The position numbers and the translations under genes are program-made. The notes below the pieces were generated by a model. It had not been told where the DNA came from and did not search any database. It worked only from the letters and a program-made list of their open reading frames with translations. Positions 23,463-35,220 of a DNA stretch of 64,000 nucleotides are shown here, piece by piece. Position 1 is the first letter of the stretch; each line of letters opens with the position of its first letter. Source of the stretch: Adiantum capillus-veneris (lineage: Eukaryota > Streptophyta > Polypodiopsida > Polypodiales > Pteridaceae); NCBI GenBank assembly GCA_014529385.2, contig CM043942.1:59325184-59389183 (forward strand), read 5' to 3'.

Positions 23463-23864
23463 TTGTCTTGTTTCTTGGACCAGCAAGAAACAACGTTGTG
23501 TTGCAGTTTCGACGAGACTGAGTCAGAATATGTTGCAGCATCACTTGCAGCTCGTGAGTTGATTTGGCTTCGACAAATGCTGGTTGATATTGGTCACTCT
23601 CCTCTTTCTAGCACACCCTTGTGGTGTGATAACCAAAGTGCTATTAGTCTTGCAAAAGACTATGTTCAACATAATAAGTCAAAGCACATTTCTCTCCATT
23701 ATCATTATGTCAGGTATGAAGTATGCAAAGAAACCATTATGGTTGAACACTGTCCAAGTGACCAGATGATTGTAGAAATTTTGACCAAAGGCCTCAACGA
23801 GTCACATTTCATCCTCTTGCGCTCGGAGCTTGGAGTTGCTTCGGCCTCACTCTTCCTAGATTAA
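23463..23864 (+). pseudogene. copia RNase H
   Basis: Copia-type RNase H: ETESEYVAASLAARELIWLR, then LWCDNQSAISLAKD and HNKSKHISLHYHYVR, ending in ILTKGLNESHFILLRSELGV. The beginning, with the first catalytic Asp region (23400-23460), is frameshifted. Confidence 0.87.
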
Positions 23865-24104
23865 CTTCTTTGCTATTGTAATAGCTTTGTACATATGACA
23901 TTGTAATCTAGTAGGTACCATGCACTATGCACGCACATTCCACATTTGCACATTGTGATCTTTGAGTCACTTGAATATTTGTACATAGATGCACAATTCA
24001 CTTTCACATCATCATTGCTGGTTCATATTTTCACATTGTATAGGGGCTTGGGTTTTTCCCTTGAACTCCCCAAGGGTTTTTTTATCCAAAGCTAGAGACC
24101 TTTG

Positions 24105-24116
24105 TTTGAGTGGGGG
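24105..24116 (+). promoter_or_regulatory. copia polypurine tract
   Basis: GAGTGGGGG immediately before the 3' LTR at 24117. Confidence 0.75.
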
Positions 24117-24261
24117 TGTTGGAGCTATATATGGCTCACTCTACTCAAATTGGTCTCACCTATATATTTGTATCTTGTCCTCAATATGAATCAGTATTTG
24201 GGAGCGTATATGGTGTGTCTCTTGTCTCATCTCTCTCTCTCTTTCTCTGTACATCTCAACA
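24117..24261 (+). repeat. copia 3' LTR
   Basis: 145 bp, same sequence as 5694-5868 apart from a shorter CT tract and a few substitutions. It is followed by the CCTAT duplication and the resumed satellite. Confidence 0.92.
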
Positions 24262-24374
24262 CCTATGTCCCTAAGTCCGTAGGGTGCTCTTTGTGATAGC
24301 TTATATCCCTATGTCCGTAAGTCCACAAGAGCACAAAGAGGTTACTAACCAGCATCAAGAGCACCCTATGGTGG
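24262..24374. repeat. tandem array S1, remnant between two insertions
   Basis: About two and a half units of the 46-bp repeat, left between the copia element and element D. Confidence 0.85.
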
Positions 24375-25620
24375 TGTAAGTGTGCAAAAAATAAGGAAAA
24401 CAAGAACCTCTATAGCGTTGAACACTCCACACCGTTGGAAGGAAACACCATAAAGCTGCAGAAAACACCTATGTCGAACACCTGTAAAGTCGGGCACGAA
24501 ACATCCCTAACCCAAAACATAATTAAAATTGGTGAAAATCAAGAACATAAATATGAAGGTCATGTTGTGTAGACCTTCGTAGAGTATCCATATGCTTGAT
24601 TCCGACAACAAACAAGAGAGTTACAAGCTTTTGAAGTTGGAGTATCTCTGAAAAGCTCCAAAAAAGCTAGTCCTTGTTAGGAAAAAGGGTGTGCAGAGAA
24701 TTGAAGATATTTAAAGGATAAATTTTTTGTCTCTTCTCCCAAGGGATTTTTTCTCTCCTCTTAGCCGACATGGTTCTCTCCTTGGGAAACTTTTAATTGG
24801 TCCAATTTTGGCCTTTTTTGGGTCAAAATTGAGATGTCGGTGACCATTTGACCAAGGAATGGGGTGGGGGCAAGTGTTCGGGGACCAAAAAAGTGGCCAG
24901 GTGCCTGTCTAGGTAGTGGGAAATCACAATGGGCACCCCCTCTCTCCCCCAACACCCACGTGCCCCCACAAGCAAGGCAAGGAAGCTCCATTAGCCCCTT
25001 TGATACAACCTTAGGGGGTACCCACTTCCCCCCTTATACCCTCCAATTTCCACTTGCTCCCCCCCATGTGGGATTACTCCATTGCCACTTGGCACCATCC
25101 TCCCACCTCCCCAACTTCCCCCAAAATCCCCAGCTTCTCCCAAAGCATGAGAAGACTTCTTGGACAATTTTCCCCGAGGCATACCTTGCTGCTCCGGTCA
25201 CCGAGTGACGCACCGTAACACATGGCTCGAAGCCCATCACCTTGGCTATCTCCAAAACTATAAAAATTCAGAATTTCTAATCTTAGACCCCCAAGTTGGC
25301 CTAGTTTCCCTTCTCGCATGCACCTGCAATCACCTTCTAAGTTGAGACTGCCCGCTTCCGATGCTCATAACTCATGATATACAAGTCCAATTCACAAGCT
25401 AAAATCAGGACTGAAATTACTTATTAAAAACCATATTTTGGAGTCTCAAACAACCCAAAATATCAAATTTAAGCTGAGAAAAATCACACCTTTGTACATG
25501 AATTTTTACAAGGCCACTTCCAAAACTTGCATGGCTATGTACACCTATATAAATGAGGCTAGTGGGCAAGCTTTTTGGCATGATTTAGTGACTTCATGCT
25601 TATCCAAAAAATGCCTGACA
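24375..25620 (-). repeat. element D 3' LTR
   Basis: 1246 bp. On the minus strand it starts TGTCAGGCATTTTTTGGA, strikingly like the family A LTR start, and ends CACACTTACA. Confidence 0.88.
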
Positions 25621-25664
25621 TAGCTTGCCAACCCCCTTGCGTGCTTAGTCATTCATCACAAGCA
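25621..25664 (-). promoter_or_regulatory. element D hairpin plus polypurine tract
   Basis: Minus strand: stem TGCTT-GTGAT / ATGAC-(T)-AAGCA (25642-25664) with one internal G-G mismatch and the same bulged T as in family A. CGCAAGGGGGTTGG and the LTR at 25620 follow. Confidence 0.55.
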
Positions 25665-25800
25665 GAGGTCCCTAGGGTGAATAACTGTTGCATTTCATCC
25701 CCAGAAACATCATCCACATTTTGAGATGTCTCCACATTGTCTCCTTCTATTGATAGAATTTTATCAGTCACAATTGTCATCAAATGTGCTAGATACTTCT

Positions 25801-26720
25801 TCAATCTATAAAAATTGACATGATATTTATGTTGTACCATTCAAACAACTGATATGTGCCATTTTCAAATTTTCTCACAACAGTAAAAGGACCTTCCCAT
25901 TTGTTTTGAAACTTCTTTTGAAAGGTATTGTCCAATTTACTATTGTATCGCAACATTAAATCACCCTTCTCGATTTTTTTATCTTCCACGCACTCATTGG
26001 ATTTTAGTTGAGCCTTCCTTGACACTTCTTCATAGTAGCTCAAAGCTAAAACTCTATCCAATTGCAAGCATTGTAAATCCAATAATCTTTCTGCCATGCA
26101 TTTTGTTTCTCCTCATCTTCCAATGACAATAAGTTGAGAGCAAGGATTTCCACTTCAATTGGCAATAAAGCTTCCTTGCCATAAACCAAGTGGTAAGGGG
26201 AAAATCTCGTGCTCATTTTGATAGCAATTATGTAGACCCATAATGCACAAGGCAATCTAAATCCCAAGTCTTCCCATGTTTCTGATTCATCTTTGTCAAG
26301 ATCTTTACCAACTCTCCATTGAATCTTTTATTAAGAGCATTGCATTGTGGATAATAGGGAGAACTGTACCTATGCTGTATATTGAGCTTTTTGCATAAGA
26401 AATCAAACAGTTCTCCTCTAAATCCTGGTCATCTATTAGAAAGTAGCTCTAGTGGCACACCAAATTTGCAATATATGTATTCATAAAAAAAATTTCCCAT
26501 CTCTTTACTGATAATCTACTTGATGGACTTGGCTTCTGCCCATTGTGACAAATAATCTGCTACTGTCAAGATGTAAGCATATCTTTTGCTAGTCATAGGT
26601 AAGGGTTCAATGGCATCAACACCTCATTTTTCAAACACATCAAAAGCTAAGATTGTCTCTGGCAATTCAGGCTTCAAAATTCTTTTTCCCATCCACTGAC
26701 AAGGCAATCATTACTTGCAC
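25801..26720 (-). pseudogene. element D integrase
   Basis: Remnants in several frames. FSPYHLVYGKEALLPIEVEI (26046-26267) is the conserved region after the catalytic core. The C-terminal part (25801-26097) includes EKGDLMLRYNSKLD and KFQNKWEGPFTV. The core at about 26300-26700 is recognisable only in pieces because of stops and frameshifts. Confidence 0.75.
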
Positions 26721-26977
26721 CAATGATTGAATATTCGGCCATATATAACCTTCTTGCAAGAAATTATGCAACATGATCTCCATAGCAAAATGGCCTCCAC
26801 AAGATCCCTCATGATTTTCTTCCACGATTTTGTAAATTTAATCTTTCCAAGGCACACGACGGAAAACCAAATCACATGCTTTCATGTAAAGCACATCATC
26901 AAGCATTTTGTATTTCCTAGATTTCCTTATGAAGGCATACTTTTTAGAAGACGACAAGCCTTCAGGTAGAATACCTG

Positions 26978-27580
26978 TCAATAGAAAATCCACTTTCTTT
27001 GATAAAATTTCCTCCCATGATATAAAGGGGCATGTGCCTTTACCACAAACGCACAAGTGATCATCTTTTGGGCAACATCATGAGCTTCTTCATTTAGAGA
27101 CCTCTCAATATGCTGCAAACTCCATGATTCAAGCTTTTTGAGCAATGCCTTCACTTTGAAGCATAAATTCTGGAGTTTAGGGTTCTTATTCTTCCATACC
27201 CCCACCACTTGTTTCAAAACCAACAAAGAATCTCCTTTAATTTCCAAGCGTCTAATTCCCAATTGTAAGAAAATATGAAAACCACCTTCAAGAGCCATGT
27301 ATTCTGCTTCATTGTTACTCTTTGCATCAAGTTTCAGCCCTTGCTTCCTCATAAGCTTTCCTTGTTCATCATAAATAACAATGCCTCCTGAACCATCAAA
27401 GTATAACAGTGAAGCATTAGGGATGCCAAGAGTCCTGAATCCCTTCTTTTGCACCACCTCTTCTTTAACCAAAACCGGAGTATCCTTATAAGTGATAAGA
27501 TCTTCTAGGGTAGCTTGAGTACTTTCCTCCACCAAAAAGGTGAAATGGAACTCATGAACCTCAATAAACCACTTCATCAC
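26978..27580 (-). pseudogene. element D archaeal-type RNase H and flanking linker
   Basis: 200 open codons. LLYFDGSGGIVIYDEQGKLM, NNEAEYMALEGGF and RRLEIKGDSLLVLKQVVG give the D, E, D pattern of the second RNase H found in Tat-type elements. The first part (MMKWFIEVHEFHFTF) is the end of the pol connection region. Confidence 0.8.
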
Positions 27581-27776
27581 TATTGTTGATATATTTGAAC
27601 TATTGAACAGTTAGGGAAGCAATGAATAATTGGTGAGAAAGGTGAATGACTTTTGTAGCAAGTAGTATCTAAATTTTCTGCAAGCATAAACCATACTAGT
27701 CCACGAATTCAATCTCAGAAAAATCTCTCTCATGAGGAGTCTTCACTCTGCTAGTAGAATGAATAGGCTTCATATA

Positions 27777-28700
27777 CTAAGATTCCTTCCCCCTTTGTAA
27801 TAACATAGCTTTGATATCATCATCTCCTACTGATGGGTTAACATAAACCTCCTTTTTCCAGTCAGGAGCTTGCATAATAGGTAACATACTCAAAACCTCT
27901 TTAACTTTGTCAAGAACGTTACCACAATCACGAGACCATTCCAAGTCACAATTCTTAACTGTTTGATGCAATGGATACAATAGCTGTGATGCCAAAGGTA
28001 TGAAGCGAGACATATATTTAACTTTTTGTATGAAAATGGCCAACTGTCTAGTATCTTTTGGGGGTGACAGTAACAACAAAGCCTCCACTTTCTCTCGGTT
28101 TGCTTCAATCCCATTTTCTGAAATTACATGCCCTAGAAGCTTCACCCGTGGGCTGTGCCAAATGAAATTTTTTAGGATTGAGCTGACCCCCACATTCATC
28201 ATAACTGGCAAAAGTCATTTCAAGCTTTTAGACATGCTCTTTCCTTGAACTGTATACACAAAAATCATCTATGAATCCTTTGACAAACTTCCCAAGGAAC
28301 GAGGTAAGGACCTGATCTACTTTTCTTTCAAAGGCTCCTGGCCCATTTGTCAACGCAAGAGGAAGGCAACAAAAGTAAAAACAACCCCATGGTGTGCTAA
28401 AAGTAATCTTTTTCCTATCTTCAGGAGCAAGGATAAGCTGAAAGTATCCTGAATACCCATCACAGACACTGTATCTCTCAAAACCAACCACTGCATCTAG
28501 CAATTGATCCAGAAAAGGAAAACGGTAAGGATCTTTCTTGGTCACCGCATTTAGTGGCTTGTAATCAACACAAACTCTCCAACGCCCATCTTTCTTTTGA
28601 GTGACTACTACAGGGCTCACCCATTCAACATTATCCATTGCCACAATGAACCCTGCATCCAAAAGCTTATCCTCTTCTTCCTTTAAAGCAGTCATTTGTT
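27777..28700 (-). pseudogene. element D reverse transcriptase
   Basis: 28228-28695 is an open RT core: VEWVSPVVVTQKKDGRWR, CVDYKPLNAVTKKDPYRFP, CDGYSGYFQL and the catalytic FIDDFCVYSS. A frameshift after EHV leads to the thumb/connection region (27777-28211: LLGHVISENGIEANREKV). The two catalytic Asp residues are intact, unlike in element C. Confidence 0.87.
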
Positions 28701-28760
28701 ACTTACCCATCCTTCTTAGTTTCTACCGTATTGGCTTTGCTCCTTCAACTAGCTTGATCT

Positions 28761-29868
28761 TCATAGATCCCAAACAAAACCCCGTATTTCCTGATATGAG
28801 GTAATGAAAAGATTTGGAAACCTGTCCAACATTGCTAAGTAGTCCCTTCTTTCTCCTTGTGTCAAATCAGTACTCATCATATTTTGAATCAACTCTTTCT
28901 TTATTGGCAGTTCCTGTTTAGGTTGCATCAACTCTTCAAGTTGCACTAAACAGCTTGAAGCATTTATATTCCCTGCTAATTGCAACACTTCACTAACTCC
29001 TCTCTGTTTCTCATCCAACAACAAGAATGACACTTCATCCTCATCACTAGAACTCAAAGTAGTGCTACTTTTTGAGTCTTTAGAACTATCATCACTGGCA
29101 CTTTCGGGCTCATCATTCTCACTCACGTGAATCTTCAAGTGCCATCGGTTGTTTGGTAGTCATATCAAACACCCTCTTTTCACCCTTCTTGCCATCCACA
29201 CTGATTGTGCCCTTGCCCCAATCTTGCAGGGCACCAACAGCTCTCAACCAAGGTCATCCCAAAATGAGAGGAAAGGCTCCAAGACCAGCTAGCATAACAT
29301 GAAAGCTCACCACCATAACTTTCACGTTAAAGATTTCAAGTTTCAAATCCTTGATCATCCCCAAAAATTTCACCTTGGCATGGTTTTCTAGTTGAATCCA
29401 AAACCAAAATCTTCCGCATGTAGTGAGACCTAGTCTCTCGACACATGACTGTGTGATCACACAAACTTGAGCACCTCCATCAATGTAGGCTTCTCCCATG
29501 CCCACACCTTTGTGCCAAGCGTTCACCAGAGGATAGATGTCAGGTAACTCTCCCACGGAAAACACTCTGACTTTTCCATGCTTTGGCTCTTTTTTTGGAT
29601 TCACTAATAAATTCCACTGCCTTTTAAGTTTGGGCACCATATTCATCAACTGTCCAAAAGTACAACCTACTTTCCTCCCAATCAGGGCTTCCTTTAACCT
29701 GTAAGCTGTTTGGCCTTCTCTGAAAGGAAAGTCTGCCACTTCAAATCGTCTACAAGGATTTCTGTTTCTCTTGGCTTTCGCATCTTCACCCTTCTTCTCC
29801 TTCCCTTTCTTTCTACTAGGCCCTGGTGCTGCATAGCCTTCCCTCTCTCTTTTGCCTACTTGCAACAC
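28761..29868 (-). pseudogene. element D protease and acidic linker
   Basis: 29254-29868 holds the basic linker (KAKRNRNPCRRF) and a retropepsin-like domain with AYIDGGAQVCVIT. A TGA at 29252-29254 interrupts PLILG-PWLRAVG at the position where A2/A3 have Arg, consistent with CGA to TGA. An acidic Ser-rich tract (28990-29100) and a segment like KKELIQNMMSTDLTQGE then lead to the RT. Family A has the same tract and then ends. Confidence 0.82.
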
Positions 29869-29869
29869 A

Positions 29870-31250
29870 TCTGCGTCTTTCTTTTATACGCGCACAATAC
29901 CCACATAACCACCAGAGGTTGAGGCTTGATTTTCCTGTCCAGTACCTTGATCTCCCCATATATCCAATGCATAATCATTAGATCTGTTAGGAATCTGCTG
30001 AGGAAGTGGAAACATATCCCCTCCCATCCTTGTTGGCTTTTGACGATAAGTGTTGATGTGACCAAGCTCACCACAATTATAACAAGTAGGAATGAACCTC
30101 CTTTGCGGCTCAAAACCACCTTGTCGATGACCCACATTAGCATTAGGATGAGAATCACATGCCTGAGGCATCCCTCTACCACATCCATGACCATGACCAC
30201 CTCCACCACCGAGAACACTAAGTTTTAATTCCTACATCATGGTCATCAAGTCTTGCGTATTCTATTGAAACTATTTGGTATTAACATCCCTTTGAACAGG
30301 TTGGCCTCCAGCTTCTGCCTGATTCTCCTCCTTTTGGCTACCATTATTTTACTCAGGGACCGCTTTCCCGTATTCATTAAGCCTTTGAGCTTTCCATTCT
30401 TTCTCACTGGCAATGGAAAATACCTCCTCGAAGGTGGTAGGCCTTTTCAGCTCAACCTTGAACTTCTAACTTTCCTTTTAAGTTTTCCACAAAATGGTCC
30501 TTCTTTAACATGGATGGAGGGATCTCGTTTCCCAAAGCCCGGGCCCATTTATCCCATAAACGGGTGGACTGCATGACAAAATCATCAACACTTTGATTAT
30601 CCCTCTAAGTGTACCCCAAAATTTCATGCCAAACTTCCTCAAGTACTTCGATGGATTGGTATTGTGCCAGGAAAACTTACTTCACACGGTTGTAGTCCAA
30701 AACCACCCCTGGATTTTGTGCTTGCATCAACTCCTCATAATTGTGTAACCAAACTTTTGCCTCATCTTGTAAACTATATTACAGCAGCTGCAACAATATA
30801 GTTTGATCTAGTATATTGCACAGTAAGCAATTGACTTCCAACTTTTCAATAAACGTCTGTGCATTTTCATTAGGCAATCCATGAAACTATGGGAACTCGT
30901 CTATCATGTTTGATTGCCACAAAAACATGGATTTTGTGCTTGCATCAACTCCTCAAATAGTGTAACAAAACTTTTGCCTCATCCTGTAAACTATATTGCA
31001 GCAACCACAACAATATAGTTTGGTCTAGTATATTTCACAGTAAGTAATTGAATTCCAACTTTTCAATAAACGTCTGTGCATTTTCATTAGGCAATCCGTG
31101 AAACTATGGGAACTCGTCTGCGATGTTTGATTGCCACAAAAACACTTACATATGATGGCAAAAGCTCAAGGGATGTGGATGGATCGCTCTAGTACCTAAT
31201 CCACCTCACACTGGATAACCTGACCCCTAGTGCTTGGCTTCACATAAACT
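29870..31250 (-). pseudogene. element D gag
   Basis: Broken gag. A zinc knuckle reading CYNCGELGHINTYR (about 30050-30095) has lost its last Cys. A gag block equivalent to the VELKRPTTFEEV region is readable at about 30400-30460 on the minus strand. A tandem duplication of about 218 bp (30714-30931 and 30932-31148) lies in the N-terminal part. Stops occur throughout. Confidence 0.7.
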
Positions 31251-31410
31251 CAAGACCCTCGAGAGACTGCAATCCAATTATAAAAGCGCCTCAAGTGTTG
31301 TCCACAATTTTCACATACATAGGCGATTGTCCATAAGGACCCACATCCCTTTTACTTTCATTGTCTGCAGAATAGACATATTTCACAGGAATTGGAGAAT
31401 AGGAGCACTT

Positions 31411-31430
31411 GATCCTTAGTGGGGGCACCA
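31411..31430 (-). promoter_or_regulatory. element D primer-binding site
   Basis: Minus strand TGGTGCCCCCACTAAGGATC, six bases inside the 5' LTR, the same spacing and core as family A. Confidence 0.75.
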
Positions 31431-31436
31431 AAACAA

Positions 31437-32683
31437 TGTTAGCATGCAAACAAGAAGGAAAATGAGAACCTCTATAGCCTTGCACACTCCACACCCTCGG
31501 AAGGAAACACCATAAAGCTGCGGAAAACACCTATGTAGAACACCTGTAAAATCGGGAGGGAAATAGTCCTAACCCAAACCATGATTAAAATTGATGAAAA
31601 CCACGACCATAAAAATGAATCTTGTGTTGTGTAGACCTTCATAGAGTATCCATATGTTTGATTTCGACAACAGACGAGAGAGTTACAAGCTTTTGAAGTT
31701 GGGTTATCTCTAAAAAGCTCCAAAAAAGCTAGTCTCTATTAGGAAAAAGGGCGTGCAGAGAATTGAAGATATTTAAACGATATTTCCTTGACTCTTATCC
31801 TAATGATTTTCTCTCTCCTCTTAGCCGACATGGTTCTCTCATTGGACACCTTTTAATTTATCTAATTTTGGCCTTTTTTGGGTCAAAAATGACCTGTCGA
31901 TGGGCCATTCCACCAAGGAATGGGGTGGGGGCAAGTGTTCCGGGACCAAAAAAGTGGCCAGGCACATGTCCAGGTAGTGGGAACTCACAATAGGCACCCC
32001 CTCTCTTCCCCAACACCCACGAACCCTCACAAGCAAGGCAAGGAAGCTCCATTAGCCCCTTTGATATAACCTTAGGGGATACCCACTCCCCCTCTTATAC
32101 CCTCCAATTGCCACTTGCTCCCCCCCATGTGGGATTAATCCATTGCCGCATGGCACCATCCTCCCACCTCCCCAAATTTCGCTTAAATTCCCAGCTTCTC
32201 CCAAAGCATGAGAGGACTTCTTGGACAATTTTCCTCGAGGCATACCTTGCCGCTCCGGTCACCGAATGATGCACCGTAACACACAGCTCGAAGCCCATCA
32301 TCTCGGCTATCTCTTGAAATATAAAAATTTAGCATCTCTAATCTTAGAACCCCAAGCTGGCGTAGTTTCCCTTCTCGTATGCACCTACAATCACCTTCTA
32401 AGTCGAGACGTCCTGCTTCGGATGCTCATAACTCATGATATACAAGTCCAATTCAGAGGCTATAAAGAATGGCTGAAAATAATTATTAAAGACCATATTT
32501 TGGAGTCTCAAACAACCCAAAAAATTAGTATTCAATCTTGGAAAAATCACACCTTTGTACATGAATTTTTACAAGGTCACTTCCAAAATGTGAAAGGCTA
32601 TGTACACATATATACATGAGGCTAGTGGGCAAGCTTTTTGGCATGATCTAGTGACTTCATGCTTATCCAAAAACATTCTAACA
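31437..32683 (-). repeat. element D 5' LTR
   Basis: 1247 bp, partner of 24375-25620, clearly diverged by many substitutions. Confidence 0.88.
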
Positions 32684-34260
32684 GCATTAACACCAAAGGA
32701 TGCCCTAAGGCCACAAGGTATTATGTGTGGTCGTTAGTAACCTCTTTGTGCTATTGTGGCCTTAGAGCCATAGGTTTTCTAGCCATCACAAAGAGAACCC
32801 TATGGCCCTAAGGACATAGGGTGTCTTTGTGACTTGTAAAAACCCTATGTCCCTAAATCCACATGATGCTCTTTGTGATATCTAGTTACCCTCTGGCCTT
32901 AGGGCCATAGGGAACTCTTTGTGTAAGCTAGAAACCCTATGGCTTTAAGGCCATAGAGATCTCTTTGTGTAACCTAGAAACCCTATGGCCCTAAGTCCAT
33001 AGGGTGCTCGTTGTGATGGCTAGAGACCCTATGGCCCTAAGGTCGTAGAGTTCTTTTTGTGGTTACTAATCACTACAAAGAACACCATATGTCCCTAGAA
33101 ACTCTATGGCCCTTAAGCCACATGTTTCTCTTTGTGTAAGTTAGAAACCCTATGTCCCAAAGGCCATATGGTACACTTTGTGATGGCTAGAAATCCTATG
33201 GCCCTAAGGCCACAGGGTGCTATTTTTACTAGCTAAAAACACTATGTCCATAAAGCCACAAGGTGCTCTTTGTGATGGCTAGAAACCCTATGGTCCTAAC
33301 ACCACCACAAGGTGATTTTTTTAGTAGCTAAAAACCCTCTGGTCCTAAGGTCATAGGGTGTTCTTTTTGTAAGATAGAAACCCTATGGCCCTAAAGCCAT
33401 AGGGTTCTATTTGTGATGGCTAGAGACCCTATGGCACTTAGGCCACACGGTCCTCTTTGTGATGGCTAAGTCCATAGGGTTTCTAGTTTACACAAAGAGC
33501 TCCCTATGGCCTGAAGGCCATAGGGTTACTAGCCATCAAAAATATCATCGTGTGGACTTAGAACACCACATGCCCCTAGAAACCTTATGGCCCTAAGGAC
33601 ATAGAGTGCTCTTTGTGATAGCTAATACCCCTATGTCCCTAAGTCCATAAGAGCAAAAAGAGGTTACTAAAAACACCACAAAGAGAATCCTATGGTGTTA
33701 ACACCAAAGGATGCCCTAAGCCCATAGGGTGTTCCTTGTGGTTTTTAGTAATCTGTTTGTGCTATTGTGGCCTTAGAGACATAGTTTTTCTAGCCATCAC
33801 AAAGAGAACCCTATGGCTCTAAGGCCATAGGGTGCTCTTTGTGACTTCTAGAAACCCTATGGCCCTAAAGCCACATGATTCTCTTTGTGATAGCTAGTAA
33901 CCCTGTGGCCCTAAGGTCATAAGGAGCTCTTTGTGTAAGCTAGAAACCCTATGGCCTTAAGGCCATAGAGATCTCTTTGTGTAATCTAGAAACCCTATGG
34001 CCCTAAGGCGATAGGGTGCTCTTTGTGATGGCTAGAGACCCTATGGACCTAAGGCCATAGGGTGCTTTTTGTGGTTACTAACCACCACAAAGAACACCAT
34101 GTGGCCCTAGAAACCCTATGGTCCTAAGGCCATAGGGTACTCTTTGAGATAGCTAATAACCCTATGTCCCTAAGTCCACAAGAGCACAGAGAGGTTACTA
34201 ACCATCACAAAGAGCACCGTATAGCCTTAACATCAAAGGATTCCCTAAGGCCATAGGGTT
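32684..34260. repeat. tandem array S1, right block
   Basis: Continuation of the 46-bp palindromic-core array after element D, again with inverted spacer segments (for example 33470-33550 and 34080-34100). Confidence 0.9.
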
Positions 34261-35220
34261 TCCTCTGTGCTAGTAAGAATCTCTCTATGCTCTAGGCTCT
34301 ATATTGACATCTTATGGCCCCAAGGCCACAAGGTGCCCTCATTATTTCCTAAAAACCCTCATTGTTTTGACAACCTATGGGCCCACGGACATAGAGTGCT
34401 CTCTATGCCGGTACAAAGCACTATTTGCTCTATATTGGCACCCTAAGTCCTGAAGGCCATAGGGTCCCCTCTATGTTAGTAAGAACCTATTGACATCCCA
34501 TGCTCCCAAGGGCCACAAGGTGCCCTTTATGTTTTCTAATGGAAGAAACCTTCATGATAAATTTTTGACACCCAATGGCCCTAGGGCCATAGGGTGCTCT
34601 ATATGCGAGTATAAAACACTATTTGCTCTATATTGGCACCATGTGGCTTAAAGGCCATAGGGTACCTTCTATTCTAGTAAGAACCTCTCCATGCTCTATA
34701 TTGGCACCATTTTTGTTGAAGGCCATAGGGTCCACTCTATGCTAGTAAGAAACCTCTCTATGCTCTATACGGTACCCTGTGGCCTAAAGGCCATAGTATC
34801 CCTTCTATGCTAGTAGGAACCTCTCTATGCTCTATATTGGCATCCTATGGCCCAAAGTCACACGGTGCCCTCTATGTTTTGAAGAAACCCTTGATGAGGG
34901 TTTTTTGACAACTTGTGGACAAGGGTGCTCTCTTTATGGCCGTAGGGTTTGTTGTATACTAGGGAAAACTCACTATGCTCTATCTTGGCATCCTATGGCC
35001 ATTGTCCTCCATGGTAATAAGAAACCATCATTGCTCTATGTTTGTTACCTATTGCTTTACGGCAACAAGGTGTCAACCTCCATGCCAACAATAATAAAAA
35101 ACCTAAATGCTCTACATTCACACCCTATGGCCCAGGGACCAGGTGTCCTCTATGTTACTAAAAACCCCTCTATGCTCTATGTTGACACCCTATGGCCCCA
35201 CGGCCACAAGGTGCCCTCTC
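34261..35220. repeat. tandem array S3, longer-spacer variant
   Basis: The same palindromic core (CCTATGGCC...GGCCATAGG) with a different spacer, containing TGCTAGTAAGAACCTCTC and TGCTCTATATTGGCA, and a unit of roughly 68 bp. It ends in a short CT run at 35217-35230. Confidence 0.8.

Larger units (their letters stand above)
5694..24261 (+). mobile_element. Ty1/copia element with nested insertions
   Basis: Bounded by LTRs starting TGTTGGAGC and ending CTCAACA (5694-5868 and 24117-24261), with a 5-bp target duplication CCTAT at 5689-5693 and 24262-24266. The primer-binding site TGGTATCAGAGC abuts the 5' LTR, matching the 3' end of initiator Met-tRNA as in most plant copia elements. Gene order is gag, protease, integrase, RT, RNase H, the Ty1/copia order. 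The 18.6-kb span is inflated by A1/A2 (6601-18180) and by an insertion at 18430-19916; removing them leaves about 5.5 kb. All coding parts carry stops or frameshifts, so the element is dead. Confidence 0.93.
24375..32683 (-). mobile_element. Ty3 Tat-type element D, degenerate
   Basis: 8.3 kb, LTRs 24375-25620 and 31437-32683, PBS at 31411-31430, gag to integrase on the minus strand. An archaeal-type RNase H lies between RT and integrase, which is the mark of the plant Tat lineage. Both flanks are S1 satellite, but I find no convincing target duplication (GTGG left, GCAT right). Its gag-protease closely resembles that of family A (shared APGPSRKKGK, TFGQLMNMVPKLKRQW, IDGGAQVC, SCVERLGL). Many stops, frameshifts and a duplicated gag segment make it inactive. 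Confidence 0.9.

Noticed and set aside
24371-32687. Target duplication for element D
   Set aside because: GTGG on the left and GCAT on the right do not match; only the satellite on both sides supports the insertion point.
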